DNA of 64,000 nucleotides from Peromyscus leucopus (GCF_004664715.2 NC_051079.1:54750503-54814502), one strand, 5' to 3'; numbered from the stretch's first letter, positions 11,500-22,276 are shown. The notes: a model not told the origin generated them from the letters alone. Made by a program: numbers and translations.

Positions 11500-12140
11500 A
11501 ACGGAGAGGAGACAGAAAGGCTGTAAGAGCCAGAGGTGGTAAATGACTCCAAGAAAACAGTGTCTTCTAGACTGATTCACATATGAACTCACAGAGACTG
11601 CGACAGCATCAACAACAGGACCTGCACAGGATCAAAACAGACAAAAATGCCAGCACTGAGAAGGAGAGGTGGACACAAAGTCCCACCCTTAACCAGAAGC
11701 TGTTTGCAACTGATAGCGGCTGGGAGAGAGAAAATCAGTTTCTTTCAATGGAGTGTCCCGGGTCTATCAGCCACACTCCAGGGCAGGCGCCATGCCCAGG
11801 CGTAGTTGGCCAACACAGAATAGACGCTGTTGGTGGGTGCTTTTTGTTTTGTTTTGGTATTTTTCTCTCACTGATTTTCTGTTTGTTTGGTTGTCTGATT
11901 TGATTTTCATTTTGTGGGATTTTCACTTGTGGGAGTTACGTTGTTTTTCCCTGTTTTTGTTTTGTGTTTTGTGTTTCTTTTTCTTTTCTTTTTTTTTTTT
12001 TTTTTTGTTTTTTGTTTGTTTTTGAGAAAGAACATGAAGTTGGGTGAGTAGGAAGTAGGGAGAATCTGGGAGGAGTTGGGAAAGGGGAAAGAATATGATT
12101 AAAATGCATTGTATGAAAACAATTTTAATATTTTTTTTCA
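11500..12140 (+). mobile_element. L1 3' UTR fragment (second copy)
   Basis: Same order as 6020-6690: ccaagaaaacagtgtc, the T-rich tract (11845-12020), then gggagaatctgggagg and an A/T tail. Diverged from the first copy. Confidence 0.8.
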
Positions 12141-12520
12141 AGATTACTGAGCTTGATGAGGAGAAACCCTCTTTTCATCCAAATTAAGGAACTTGAGCAC
12201 CTGGTTTTTTAGCACAGACAGAGTCTAATTTTATTCATGCACAGCTGTCAGGAGCCACATGGTTGCCAGGGAAACGACACATACCTGGAAGCATTCCACT
12301 CAGTGTCAGAGGAACCAGAACTGGAAGGTCATTGACACAGGGCGAAATAAAGTCATTCCAGACCGTGTAAGCCGCAGAACACTAGCCGCCTAACTTTAAG
12401 TTATGTTCCCCTAGTTCCCTCTCTTTCCTTCAGCATTGTGGATCAAACCTAGGGCCTCAGACTAGCAATGAGGTTCTCTTTTTAAAAAATATTGTTACAT
12501 CTATTGAGAGAGAGAGAGAC

Positions 12521-12563
<43 letters not shown>

Positions 12564-12744
12564 ACCATTGTCACAGCAGGAATGCATAGGTCAGCCTACC
12601 GGTGGGAATCAATTCTCTCCTTTCACCTGTAGGTTCAGGGGATCAAAATCCACTTCCATCACGTGGTTCTCCAAGTCAAACATAGGTCATCAGACTTGCT
12701 GACAAGGGCTTTTACCAAATACGCCGTCTCAGTGGCCCTAAGCT
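12141..12744. other. Intergenic DNA with (GA)n
   Basis: An AG-repeat tract is at 12504-12560. A diverged B2/B3-like antisense segment may lie at 12590-12740 (ccaagtcaaacataggtcatcag). No exon is seen. Confidence 0.4.
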
Positions 12745-12893
12745 CTTTTTTCTTTTTGGTTTTTCGAGACGGGTTTTTCCATGTAGCTTTGGTGCCTGTC
12801 TGAAGACCAGGCTGGCCTCGAACTCACAGAGATCCGCCTGGCTCTGCCTCCCCAGTGCTGGGATCAAAGGCGTATGCCACCGCTGCCCGGCCC
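12745..12893 (-). repeat. B1 SINE, antisense
   Basis: It starts tttttcgagacggg and ends ggcgtatgccaccgctgcc. Confidence 0.93.
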
Positions 12894-13134
12894 GGCCCTA
12901 AGCTCTTAAGTGAGTCTCACTAAGTTGCCCAAAACCCTCAAACTTATCACCCTGCCTCAGCTCCAAGTAAGAATTACAGGCCTGTATAACCCTGCTGCCT
13001 TCTACTCCATGATTAATCAGGAAAAAATTATTAAGTACGCTCTATGTGCCAATAATGTGCTAGCTTGTATTAAGAAATACAAAATTTTAGTTCTATCCTG
13101 GGTTTTGACACAAAAATAAGTATTAAAATAAAAA

Positions 13135-13235
13135 GAAAAATGAAGTTGGTGGGTAGAGGTGAGGTAGAAAGACTGGATCTGAACTGGAACAGTGAATATG
13201 ATCCAAATACATTATGAAACTCTCAAAAATATCAA
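13135..13235 (+). mobile_element. L1 3'-terminal fragment
   Basis: Short piece with gaagttggtgggtag, atgatccaaatacattatg and an A-rich end, like the final bases of the other L1 copies here. Confidence 0.5.
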
Positions 13236-13447
13236 TTTTTTTTTTAAAAGCATACAAAAAACATGTCCAGCATCTTCATGTCAGGACACTTGCATTAAAA
13301 CACATGACTTCACCAGGAGATACAGCTATCCTATATGTCTCGGACCACATTTTATCAGCCATCATACAAACCTTGTTTGCCATGCATTTCTTTTAATGAT
13401 CTAATTAATCAGATAGTGATTCTTTTTCAATTTCTATAAAAATATGC

Positions 13448-13562
13448 CAGGAGTGGGCACACTTTTAATCATACTCGGAGCAGAGACAGGATCTCTGTGA
13501 GTCGAGCCAGTCTGGTCTCAGAGCGAGATCGGACAGGACCAGAACTCTGTCTCAAAAAGAAA
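13448..13562 (+). repeat. Degraded B1 SINE
   Basis: Head gccaggagtgggcacac, tail gaactctgtctcaaaaag, with several internal deletions. Confidence 0.7.
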
Positions 13563-13583
13563 AAAAAACTTACATAGGACATG

Positions 13584-13585
<2 letters not shown>

Positions 13586-13615
<30 letters not shown>

Positions 13616-13641
13616 ACCCACGTTCTCCCATCCCCTCCTCT

Positions 13642-13672
<31 letters not shown>
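13586..13672 (+). repeat. 30-base poly(C) run, C-rich spacer, 30-base poly(A) run
   Basis: Uninterrupted C from 13586 to 13615, a 27-base C/T-rich spacer, then uninterrupted A from 13643 to 13672. The poly(A) may be the tail of the B1 upstream, but the poly(C) is unexplained. Confidence 0.95.
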
Positions 13673-13675
<3 letters not shown>

Positions 13676-13679
13676 AAAA

Positions 13680-15690
13680 TCATGCTGGGGAGTGCCAAGT
13701 GGTATGGACATATAGAAATCAGTGTGGAGGTTCCTCCAAAATCTGAAAACCAATTTACCTCAAGATGCAGATGGCCCGCTCTTGGGCATACACCCAAAGG
13801 ACTCTCCATCCCACTACAGAGACACTTGCTCATCCATGTTCACTGCTGCTCTATTCCTAACAACCAGAAATCGGAAACAGACTAGATGTCCATCAACTGA
13901 TGAATGGGTAATGAAAATGTGGTACATTTACACAATGGAACATTATTCAGCCGTTCCTGGAAAATGAAATGATAAGGTTTGCAGATAAATGGATGGAGCT
14001 AGAAAAAAAAAATAATGATAAAAAAAAAAAAATTTTTTTTCTACATGTGATGTTAGCTTTTTTTTTTTTTTTTTTTTTTGAGTAACCTAGACCCCCAAAA
14101 GACAAATATTGTATGTTTTTGTCTCACATGTGGATGTTAGCTTTTAAGCTTTCAATATGTGTACTACAGTCAGAACAACCACGGAGGTTAGGTGTCTAGT
14201 AAAAGATCAGGGAAGGGAGGGAATCTTCCAAGGAAAGGGAAATCAAACATAGTAAGAAATAAAGAGGACTCTGGACTAGATGGATTAACTAGGGAGGGGG
14301 ATCAGAGAAAAGAGTAAAGGAGGAAATACGGGGAGGGACAACTAACAGAGGCCTTTTGAAAAACATTATGGAAACCTACTGCTTAAAGGTGTCCTCAAAT
14401 ACATACACATATGACAGAAATCCAAATGGAGTCACGACACAATGGGTGATCCAGTGCCCCAGCTAGACATCTTATGCCACCAAGTAAAAATTCCAGTGCC
14501 AGGCATGGGTTGTATCTAATTGAGTTGTTGCCAGAGGGGTCCCATAAACCACCGCAAACACCGTAAGCTATCACCAATGCTATTGGTTACTCTCCACAAC
14601 CTCACAGTAAGGCCTATTGCTGAAGACACGGCTTTCTTAGAACACAGAGAAACAAGTCGGTGCTCGGCTAGACGTTTCACCTCTACTGACTAGACAGAGT
14701 TCAGGATGGAGAAGGCACTTTGCATACTACCAGAGGAAAAAAGCCATCACTGCTATCACCCGGCTACAAACACTGAGACCTAGAACAGGGATCATCAGCC
14801 TACGAGACATACCAGTGCAATCATGGCACACATGTTATGAGAGTAACCAACTACTGGTTTTTGTTGTTGTTGTTGTTTTGTTTTGGTTTTTTGAGACACG
14901 GTTTCTCTGTGTAGCTTTGCGCCTTTCCTGGTACTCACTCTGTAGACCAGGCAGGCCTAGAACTCACAGAGATCTGCCTGCCTCTGCCTCCTGAGTGCTG
15001 GAATTAAAGGTGTGCACCACCACCGCCCACCCAACTACTGTTTAATTGGAACTTAAGACCCACTCCATGAAACCCATATCTAACATTATTAAAGTGGCCC
15101 AAACCCTAAAACTAGATAGGTCATGGGTCCTAGTTGAAAATCTACCACTATTATTCTGCTAAAGGAAGATAGCAGCAAAATGACTCCTCATGAAATAATT
15201 CTGTACTCATAGACCAGTGCATCACTCAACCCTGACCAGGGAATCTTCTTCTTGCAATATAGATGTGATTTCTTAACATTGACCAACATCCTCCAGTAGT
15301 GAAAGCCTTGCCTCAGGGAAACCTGTCTGACACACCTGTTCTCTCCATCAGGCACACGGCAGCCCTCCTGCACTGCAGCTCTGTGCTTAGGACCTTTCAA
15401 GATAAGGGATGCAGCAATCACCCAAAAAGTCTGAATAGCACTATTCAAACAGCCTGTAACAAAGGTCACATGTTAACCATCGGCACTGAAGCTGAGTTAC
15501 AGTCTCCTCGGCTAGATGAATGTGGGTAACTCAGTCTGTTGTGACTTGCAGATATCTGAATTATCTCCAAGGCGTTATAAGGGTGGATTCTGGGGCTACA
15601 TATGAGCTTTTGTGAGCAAGCTAATTCAGAAATACCAAATCCACAAATAATGAAATTCACTGGGAATACATGTACGTACAAGACATGTTC
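13680..15690 (+). mobile_element. L1 element: ORF2 C-terminal remnant and 3' UTR, interrupted by a B1
   Basis: The frame from 13722 reads like the end of the L1 reverse-transcriptase ORF2 (CPSTDEW, then MWYIYTMEHYSA), with stops and indels around it. Downstream 14100-14856 and 15031-15690 look like rodent L1 3' UTR. An antisense B1 at 14857-15030 splits it. It is a dead, 5'-truncated copy. Confidence 0.8.
14847..15040 (-). repeat. B1 SINE, antisense, with 10-bp target duplication, inside L1
   Basis: ccaactactg occurs at 14847-14856 and again at 15031-15040. Between them is a T-rich end, then an antisense B1 ending caccaccaccgcccac. The L1 sequence resumes directly after the second copy. Confidence 0.93.
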
Positions 15691-15779
15691 ATTCTAACTA
15701 GAAAGCAAAGAACAAAATGCATACAACAATGTAGTGTTCAGGTAAGTAGATAGGGTTTGGGATATGGTAAGGAGGATGG
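15691..15779. other. Short unassigned stretch
   Basis: A/G-rich DNA between the L1 remnant and the ID element. No feature is seen. Confidence 0.3.
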
Positions 15780-15856
15780 GGAGTTGGGGATTTAGCTCAG
15801 TGGTAGAGCGCTTGCCTAGCAAGCACAAGGCCCTGGGTTCGGTCCTCAACTCCTGG
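15780..15856 (+). repeat. ID SINE with intact Pol III boxes
   Basis: tRNA-Ala-like element with tagctcagtgg (A box) and ggttcggtcc (B box). It ends in a G/T-rich stretch instead of the usual A tail. Confidence 0.93.
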
Positions 15857-15904
15857 GGTGGGGGTGGGGGTGTTTTAAGGAGGATGGGGGATGGGCATTG
15901 TTTG

Positions 15905-16010
15905 ACAAGAATAAGACCAATGGGGTGTGGATGCAGCTCTATGATAGAGTAATTTCTTGCTATGTGCAGGGTACATGGAATGAATCTCCAACACCAAAAA
16001 TAAACAAGTG
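15905..16010 (+). repeat. ID/B4-like SINE fragment
   Basis: Diverged gtggatgcagctctatgatagag opening and an A-rich end. Confidence 0.5.
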
Positions 16011-16237
16011 GGTAAGAAGGAGATTAAAATGGGATCCTTGTTAGTTTCCACTGCTGCTATATCCGGTTACCATGCAGATGGTATTCTAAAAAACAGATGT
16101 CAGACGCCCTGCACGGTCTCACTGGGCTAGAAATAAAAGGCCCCCTAGGTATGGGTTCCTTCTGGAGGCTCAAGGAGGATTTTCTTGCCTGCAGTCTGCT
16201 CAGTCCTCAGCTCACATTCTATCCAATCATCCATCTC
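16011..16237. other. Possible old LTR/MaLR-like DNA
   Basis: ctcactgggctagaaataaaagg followed by ccttctggaggctc resembles a stretch of mammal-wide MaLR elements. This is only a weak impression. Confidence 0.25.
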
Positions 16238-16238
16238 C

Positions 16239-16287
<49 letters not shown>

Positions 16288-16430
16288 AAGAAAGAAAGAA
16301 AAAAAAAAAAAGCAGACAGACAGACAGACAGACAGAGATAGAGAGCCAGAAAGAGACACACACAGAGAAAGACAGAGACACAGAGAGAGACAGACAGGCA
16401 GAGACAGTGACAGAGAGAGACTACGAGAAG
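16238..16430 (+). repeat. (CA)n, (CAGA)n and GA-rich microsatellite cluster
   Basis: (CA)n at about 16239-16284, an A-rich patch, then CAGA and GAGACA repeats to about 16430. Confidence 0.95.
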
Positions 16431-17367
16431 AACATGACATCCTGGGATGGCTGGCTGTGCTTACAGCCTCAGAACAAGATTGCTATTGACTCAGGGCAGA
16501 CTCAGAGTAAGGCCACCATTGGAAAAGTAATCAGAACAAGTCCCAGCTATCCTCAGTGTCCCAGGGTATGGAGGGCTGAAACACCACCTGGCTGTTCATA
16601 GAGGACCTCCCCAGCTGTAAAAGCAGCCACTAAGAATGCTTCTGTGCCCAGAGTTTCTCTCTCCTGCCTTTCCCTTCTGTACCAAAAGGATCTAAAACCT
16701 CTCCATGCTTGCCTTGCTCTACCATGGAAAATTATTTTATAACATTGGCCTATCCCTGCTGTCTCACACAGTGAGAGAGAGGGAAGGAGGAAGAGAGGGG
16801 AGGAGAAGGGGAAATAACAGTTATGGATAAACACGGATCTTGTGCTTTTCTGCTGGACCATGCCCTACAGCTAATACGCTAATTCTCCAGTATCCCTAGA
16901 GAAGCATTATGAGCACATTCACGACCTGCGTCAATCCCACAGAAACACACAGTCTAATTCTAGACAGCCAAGTTTCCCCACCTGCCAAAGTGACTTTCTG
17001 TTACCATGGAGACACCCAAAGCTCCTCATCCTTATTCCTTTCCTCCTCCCCTCTCACCTCATAGTACTCCTGACACTGGCTGACAGGTGTGTGGGAGGTG
17101 GGAGGGGACAGAGACACAGACATTCTCCCAACCCCAACCTGATCCTGTGATTTAAATAGCCCAGCTATCAGGGGATGTATAAACTTCAAGAATAAAGTCC
17201 CCATCTCCCAGGTGACTTTGAAGAAACAGCTTTTGTCTGGGAAAACTAACTAGAGAGTGCCAGGGTTTCCCGTAGGCCAGGATCATCTTGAACATACTTT
17301 GTGGCTGATGGTGACCTTAATCTTCTGATCCTCTTACCTTCAAGTGTTATGTTTATAAGTATGTACC
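16431..17367. other. Intergenic DNA, unassigned
   Basis: A purine-rich patch is at 16765-16815. No exon, RNA gene or clear repeat family is recognised. Confidence 0.35.
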
Positions 17368-17466
17368 AACACACACACACACACACATATATATATACAT
17401 ATATAATATATATGTGTGTGTGTATGTGTGTGTATATATATGTATATGTATATATATGTGTGTGTA
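17368..17466 (+). repeat. (CA)n-(TA)n-(TG)n compound microsatellite
   Basis: CA repeats pass into TA and then TG repeats. The flanks can fold into an imperfect hairpin. Confidence 0.95.
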
Positions 17467-17479
17467 ATTTTACATCCAT

Positions 17480-17640
17480 TGGTGTTTGTGCCTGCATTCA
17501 TGTCTGTGTGAGAGTGTAACTCCTGGAGCTGGAGTTACAGACAGTTGTGAGCCACCATATGGGTGCTGGGAATTGAACCCAGGTCCCCTGGAGGAGCAGC
17601 CAGTGCTCTTAACCACTGAGCCATTATCCCCAGCCCCCAA
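17480..17640 (-). repeat. B2 SINE, antisense
   Basis: cagttgtgagccaccatatggg to ttaaccactgagccattatcc. Part of the 3' tail is replaced by the TG repeat. Confidence 0.88.
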
Positions 17641-17929
17641 ACTCAGGCTTGGTGACCAGCACCTCTTACCAGCTATACCATCTCACCAGCCAGTGTCTAG
17701 CTCTCTAACTCCACCAATCTGCTCAAACACAAATATTTATATTACAGCCTTCTGAGTGGTTGGCCCTGCTAAAGCACTCTCAACATCTTTTATTATTGTA
17801 TGTGTGCGGGTATTTTGCCTGTATGTCTGGCTGTGCGCCCTGAGTGCGTGCAGTGCCCATGGAGGCCAGTTACATATTTTTAGTAGCTTCAGCACTCCTG
17901 GGCTACAATATGAACTCCTGTCAAGAAAG
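17641..17929. other. Mixed diverged SINE-like DNA
   Basis: The stretch 17775-17870 (tgtgtgcgggtattttgcc to catggaggccag) resembles the antisense 3' part of a B2/B3 element. The remainder is unassigned. Confidence 0.35.
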
Positions 17930-18010
17930 AAAAGAGAGGGAGGGAGGGAAGGAGGGAGGGAGGGGGGAGGGAGGGAGGAAGGGAGGGAGGAAGGAAGGAA
18001 GGAAGGGGGG
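17930..18010 (+). repeat. GGGA/GGAA purine microsatellite
   Basis: About 80 bases of pure purine, mostly gggagg and ggaa units. Confidence 0.95.
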
Positions 18011-18014
18011 TGGC

Positions 18015-18719
18015 TTGAATGACAATGGCCCCATAGGCCCACAAAGAGTGGCACTATTAGGAGGTGTGGCCTTGTTGGAGTAAGTGTGTCTTCATTGGAG
18101 GAAGTGTGTCACTAGGGTGTGTTGCTGGAGGGCTTCTCTCCAGCTTCCACCAAGCCCCGCAGTCCCACAATCCACGTATAAAATAATCACTCAGACGCTT
18201 ATATTACTTATAAACTGTATGGCCGTGGCAGGCTTCTTGCTAACTGTTCTTTCATCTTAAATTAACCCATTTCTATAAATCTATACCTTGCCACGTGGCT
18301 GGTGGCTTACCGGCATCTTTACATGCTGCTTGTCCTGGCGGTGGCTGCAGTGTCTCCCCTCCTTCTTCCTGTTTCCCCCATTCTCCTCTCTCCTTGTCCC
18401 GCCTATACTTCCTGCCTGGTCACTGGCCATCAGTGTTTTATTTATACAGAGTGATATCCACAGCAAGGGTGGGCTTTGACATCTCAGATGCTCAAGCCAG
18501 GCCCAGTGTCTCACTGTCTCTGCCTGCTGCCTGCTGATCCTGATGTAGAACTCTCAGCTGCCTCTCCAGCACCATGTCTGCCTGTGTGCTGCCATGCTTC
18601 CCACCATGATGATAATGGACTAATCCCCTAAACCTGTGAGCCAGCCCCAATTAAATGCCTTCCTTTATAGGAGTTTCTGCGGTCATAGTCTCTTCACAGC
18701 AGTAGAAACCCTAAGACAG
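18015..18719 (-). mobile_element. MaLR-type LTR repeat, antisense, interrupted by another LTR
   Basis: The order aatggccccatagg, ggaggtgtggccttgttgg, then after 18471 ccagcaccatgtctgcc, gataatggactaa and tagaaaccctaaga is the reverse strand of the repeat seen at 43406-43730 and 51110-51480. It resembles the MaLR layout. The family name is my inference. Confidence 0.6.
18120..18465 (-). mobile_element. Solo LTR with 6-bp target duplication, nested in the MaLR repeat
   Basis: It begins TG at 18120 and ends CA at 18465, flanked by agggtg at 18114-18119 and 18466-18471. Removing it restores the host repeat exactly. Its reverse strand resembles the copy at 45594-45905 (aggaagtatag, then tagatttatagaaatgg, then atataag). 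These are marks of an ERVK-class solo LTR. Confidence 0.85.
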
Positions 18720-18797
18720 ACAGGAAGGAAGGAAGGAAGGAAGGAAGGAAGGAAGGAAGGAAGGAAGGAAGGAAGGAAGGAAGGAAGGAAGGAGGAA
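18720..18797 (+). repeat. (GGAA)n microsatellite
   Basis: About 18 aagg units attached to the end of the MaLR-type repeat. Confidence 0.97.
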
Positions 18798-18864
18798 GGA
18801 AGGACAATTAGATAGTTAAGTGAGACACAACCAATGGAATGAACCTACTACCCTCAGTACTTTA

Positions 18865-18960
18865 CAATAAAATGAAGAAACTAAAGTTGAGAAGGGCATG
18901 TCACTTTCCCAAGGTCACACAGCTGGTAAGAGTGACAGCTGGGACTCCTTATGTTTCACT
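18865..18960 (-). repeat. MIR SINE, antisense
   Basis: aaatgaagaaactaaagt, then cccaaggtcacacagctgg and agtgacagctgggactc follow the reverse strand of MIR closely. Confidence 0.82.
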
Positions 18961-19062
18961 TAAGTGCTATCTATTCGAGCTTTGCTTCAGTGTATATTAA
19001 TGTAAAATGCCATCCTCTGAAATCCTTAAAGAGAGACCTGTAAGCATCTAGAAGTCTTTGTT

Positions 19063-19163
19063 CTCTTCACCACGCCCATCACTTCCTTCACCACGCCCAT
19101 CACTTCCTTAACCACGCCCATCACTTCCTTCGCCATGCCCGCCTTTCCTTCACCAGGCCCATC
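19063..19163 (+). repeat. 21-bp minisatellite with CCACGCCC cores
   Basis: Five units with starts of the core at 19070, 19091, 19112, 19133 and 19153. The first three cores read CCACGCCC, a CACCC/GT-box type sequence bound by KLF/Sp factors. The last two have one or more changes. Confidence 0.9.
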
Positions 19164-19194
19164 CCCGGCTCATGAGAAAGCTGTCTGTGTTCTA

Positions 19195-19285
19195 ACTCTC
19201 TGACGCTGCGGATTGAGCTCAGAGTCTTTCACCCACTAAGCACAAACTCGACCACTGAGCGACTCTCCCCCTCCCCTGTCCTGTC
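19195..19285 (-). repeat. ID/B4-like SINE, antisense, diverged
   Basis: gattgagctcagagtctttc and accactgagcgactctcccc resemble the reverse strand of ID/B4. Confidence 0.5.
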
Positions 19286-20394
19286 ATTCACTTTGTTAGG
19301 GTGATTACAATTTTTTTAGAATATAGAGTAATAGCCTACGGTCTTGGATCGTCTGCATCTTGGATAAGGAAATGCACACACACACACTAACACACACATT
19401 CATACACGCATATATACATGCTCTCACACGCACAAGCGAACGTGGAGGCTGCAACACTTGGCTCACACCACAGTAGGTGTGAGGAATGAAGCCAGAGCCT
19501 CTGAGAACGAACGAACAATTTCTTTTGCAGAGAGAACTGTCTCAGTTGAAACCATTTCAAGTTGTCATAACTTGATGAAAGAACACGTTAAGACAAACAC
19601 TACTTTTTATACCGTGGAGATGTCCAAATACGAATGACCCTCCTCCAGCTCTCCCGTCAGGCATAGGGCACATCCAGCCCCACCCCCCACGTGGCTAACA
19701 CCAGGAAACTGAACAGAGCTTCCAGGCTGCTCAGCAACACACAACGACGGGTGTCCTTCCCCTGCCTCAACTCACTCTCCTCATTTCCAACAGATCATTA
19801 GACGTCATTCCCACGGAAAAGCAGGCTTAAGGAATTAGGTCCTTGCCTTTCCAGTTTGTATCAAACCAAGCAATTTCCTCAAGTCTCTGCAAGAGAAGTT
19901 CACTGGAGTCGTAAATACAAACTGTTGTGACATCCAAAAGAAAAGCAGGAGTCTATCTATGCAAGCTGGCTCCGGTCGCAATCCAGCAGAGGCAGCTAAG
20001 GATCAGGGACTCAACTCATAGGAAGCCCTGCCCCAGGAGGTCACAGCTGAGTGTTCATCCAAACCTGGGACCCAAGGAATCCCAAACCAGGAACCCCAAC
20101 AGGGGATACAGCGCCTCAGGCCGTGGAGGCCCACACAGCTGAAAGCAGGAGATCAGTAATGTCGCCACTAGGTGGCGCAAACTGCCTTCCGTTGTGAGAA
20201 GACACTAACAGCACGGAGAATTTTATATTTTTTTAGGTTGTTTTTTTATTTTCATATTAAAATCAGCTTCTCGAATGTGAGTTGAACAAGGTATTGATCT
20301 ATGGGTATAGCAGTGCGTCATTAGGAGTCATTTTGTTGCTATGTTCCTTTGGTAGAATAATAGTAGTCGGTTTCCCCCAGCCTGTGAGCTATTT
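19286..20394. other. Intergenic DNA, mostly unique
   Basis: Holds a short (CA)n-like tract near 19374-19430 and a candidate CTCF site at 20165. I recognise no exon or repeat family. Confidence 0.4.
20161..20180 (+). promoter_or_regulatory. Candidate CTCF-binding site (perfect 12-base core)
   Basis: ccactaggtggc at 20165-20176 fits the published CTCF core CCASYAGRKGGC at all 12 positions and is followed by gc, as in strong sites. It does not lie in a SINE that I can recognise. Binding is inferred, not shown. Confidence 0.6.
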
Positions 20395-20720
20395 AGTCTC
20401 AGGTTACTGACCACTTTGGCAGTGGCAGGTATGGGCTCCATTTCATGGAGCAGGCTTTAAGTCTAATCAAAAAGTGGGTGGTGACTCTCATGATGATGGT
20501 GCCACACTCTTGGACCGGAATCTCTTGTAGGCAGGTCAGTGTTGTGTAGCTGGGTGATGTTGGTGGTATTACCTTCCTCCTTTGGTAGTGTGCACAGCAC
20601 CTTCCAACACCATGACCCACTAGTCAGTGGGGTGAAGCTTCTAGTTAGTCACTGGCTTAATATCTCTGTGTTGGATGCCATTAAATCTTATTTTCTTTCT
20701 TTTTTCTCGTTTTTCTTTTA
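20395..20720 (-). mobile_element. L1 3' UTR fragment, antisense
   Basis: Contains tggagcaggctttaagtc, caatcaaaaagtgg-type sequence and a T-rich end. This is the reverse strand of the L1 3' UTR seen on the + strand near 14550 (ctattggttactctcc region). Confidence 0.65.
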
Positions 20721-21014
20721 TTAAAATTAAATTTAATGGATAAAAACCGGTACCTTAAAAGGAACCTTGTCACATTTCAACATGTGTACATTTGTAGTGT
20801 TTAACTATCAGGTGACAACGATCTTTTCACACATTTGTCTCCCTTTCTGGTGACAACTTCCCAAATGCTTTCCTGCGGCTTTTTGAAACAGAAAGTCCAT
20901 TATCACGGTCTGTAATCACCCCACTTTGCAAACAGACAAGGTACTTTGTGTTTGCTCTCACTGTAACTTGGTGTCATGTAGTAGTCCCTTTCTCTCCCCT
21001 GTTCACTTCTCTGT
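20721..21014. other. Unassigned, possibly older L1-derived
   Basis: A/T-rich DNA containing ttaaatttaatgg. No specific feature can be supported. Confidence 0.25.
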
Positions 21015-21180
21015 CAAGAACCAATGTGAGGGCCTGAGATGGCTCCCCAGGTAAAAGGGCTGGCCATGCAACTGTTACCTAAACACCAAATGCAATCCTG
21101 GGACATATGATGAAGAAGAGAAGTGTCTCCTGACCCCCACGCCCTCAATCTGTCGATGTCTGTCGTAAACGTTATTTTCA
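21015..21180 (+). repeat. B3-type SINE, diverged
   Basis: gggcctgagatggctccccagg opening and B2/B3 body with ctgacccccac. Confidence 0.6.
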
Positions 21181-21244
21181 AAAAGACAAAAAGGCCTTAC
21201 TGTTAGGTTGTAGAGAGTAACCAATAGTCTTGGGAACAGCCTGT

Positions 21245-21339
21245 GATGTAGGGTTGAGGATCCAGCTCAGTGCTAGAGTGCTTGCCTAGCAAGCCAAGGC
21301 CCTGGGTTCGGTCCTCAGCTCTGGGGGAAAAAAAGAAAG

Positions 21340-21380
<41 letters not shown>

Positions 21381-21400
21381 AAGAAAAAAAAAAAAAAAGC
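21245..21400 (+). repeat. ID SINE with long A-rich tail
   Basis: gaggatccagctcagtgctagag and gggttcggtcctcagctc, then about 70 bases of A with a few G's. Confidence 0.92.
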
Positions 21401-21439
21401 CTGTGATGTTTGGAGTTTCTATAAGGCCCCTTTGGATAA

Positions 21440-22242
21440 TGATTCAACAAGATGTGAACCCATCCCAGGTGTGAAGGTTTTGCTTGGTAGCATTGTCTCC
21501 CTGATTATTTTTATTGTCTCCCCACATTTTTATTACCCATTCATCAGTTGATGGACATCTAGTCTGTTTCCGATTTCCAGGTGTTAGAGCAGCAGTGAAC
21601 ATGGATGAGCAAGTGTCTCTGTAGTAGGATGGAGAGTCCTCTGGGTGTGTGCCCAAGAGTGGACCATCTACATCTTGAGGCAGATTGGTTTTCAGATTTT
21701 GGAGGCACCTCCACACTGATTTCTATATGTCCATACCAGTTGGCACTCCCCCCAGCAATGAGAATGTTCCCTTCCCCACATCTTCGCCAGCATGAGCTGC
21801 CGCTTGCTTCTTTGATCATGGCCCTTCTGGCTGGGGTAAGATGAAATCTAAAAGTAGGTTTAATTTGCTTTTCTCTGATGGTTAAGGATGTTGAACATTT
21901 AAGTGTTTCTCAGCTGGGTGGTGGTGGTAGACACCTTTAATCCCAACACTTAGGAAGCAGAGGCTGGCAGGTCTCCTGAGTTCGAGGCCAGCCTGGTGTA
22001 CACAGTGAGTTCCAGGACAGCCAGGGTTGTTACACAGAGAAACCTTGTCTTCGGTTGTTTACTTGATGTTCAGGGTTTGTTTGTTTGTTTGTTTGTTCTG
22101 TGTATAACTGTGTATGTATATTAGATGTTAACCCTCTATCAGATATGTAACTGGTAAAATTCCTTTCTCATTCTGTAGGCTACTGTTTTGTTCAAATGAT
22201 GGTGTCCTTTGCCATGCAGAAGCTTTTTCATTTCATGAGGTC

Positions 22243-22245
<3 letters not shown>
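21440..22245 (-). mobile_element. L1 ORF2 3' region, antisense, split by a B1
   Basis: The reverse strand over 21444-21716 reads like the L1 ORF2 C-terminus (RCPSTDEW, NLKTNLPQD), similar to the copy at 13722. The + strand at 21840-21905 and 22100-22240 shows the typical antisense L1 stretches (tttctctgatggttaagga, ctatcagatatg). A sense B1 (21912-22058) separates the two parts. Confidence 0.8.
21912..22058 (+). repeat. B1 SINE inside antisense L1
   Basis: gctgggtggtggtgg head and cacagagaaaccttgtc tail. Confidence 0.92.

Positions 22246-22276
<31 letters not shown>

Noticed and set aside
13682..13967. Open frame resembling a reverse-transcriptase end
   Set aside because: It is the C-terminal remnant of L1 ORF2 with frame breaks and truncated 5' sequence, not a host gene. 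Annotated as L1.
15780..15856. tRNA gene
   Set aside because: It has tRNA-Ala-like A and B boxes but is an ID SINE, and it lacks a cloverleaf-compatible 3' half.
16097..16601. Open frames of 130 and 138 codons rich in Thr-His, Arg-Gln and Lys
   Set aside because: They are translations of the (CA)n and (CAGA)n microsatellites.
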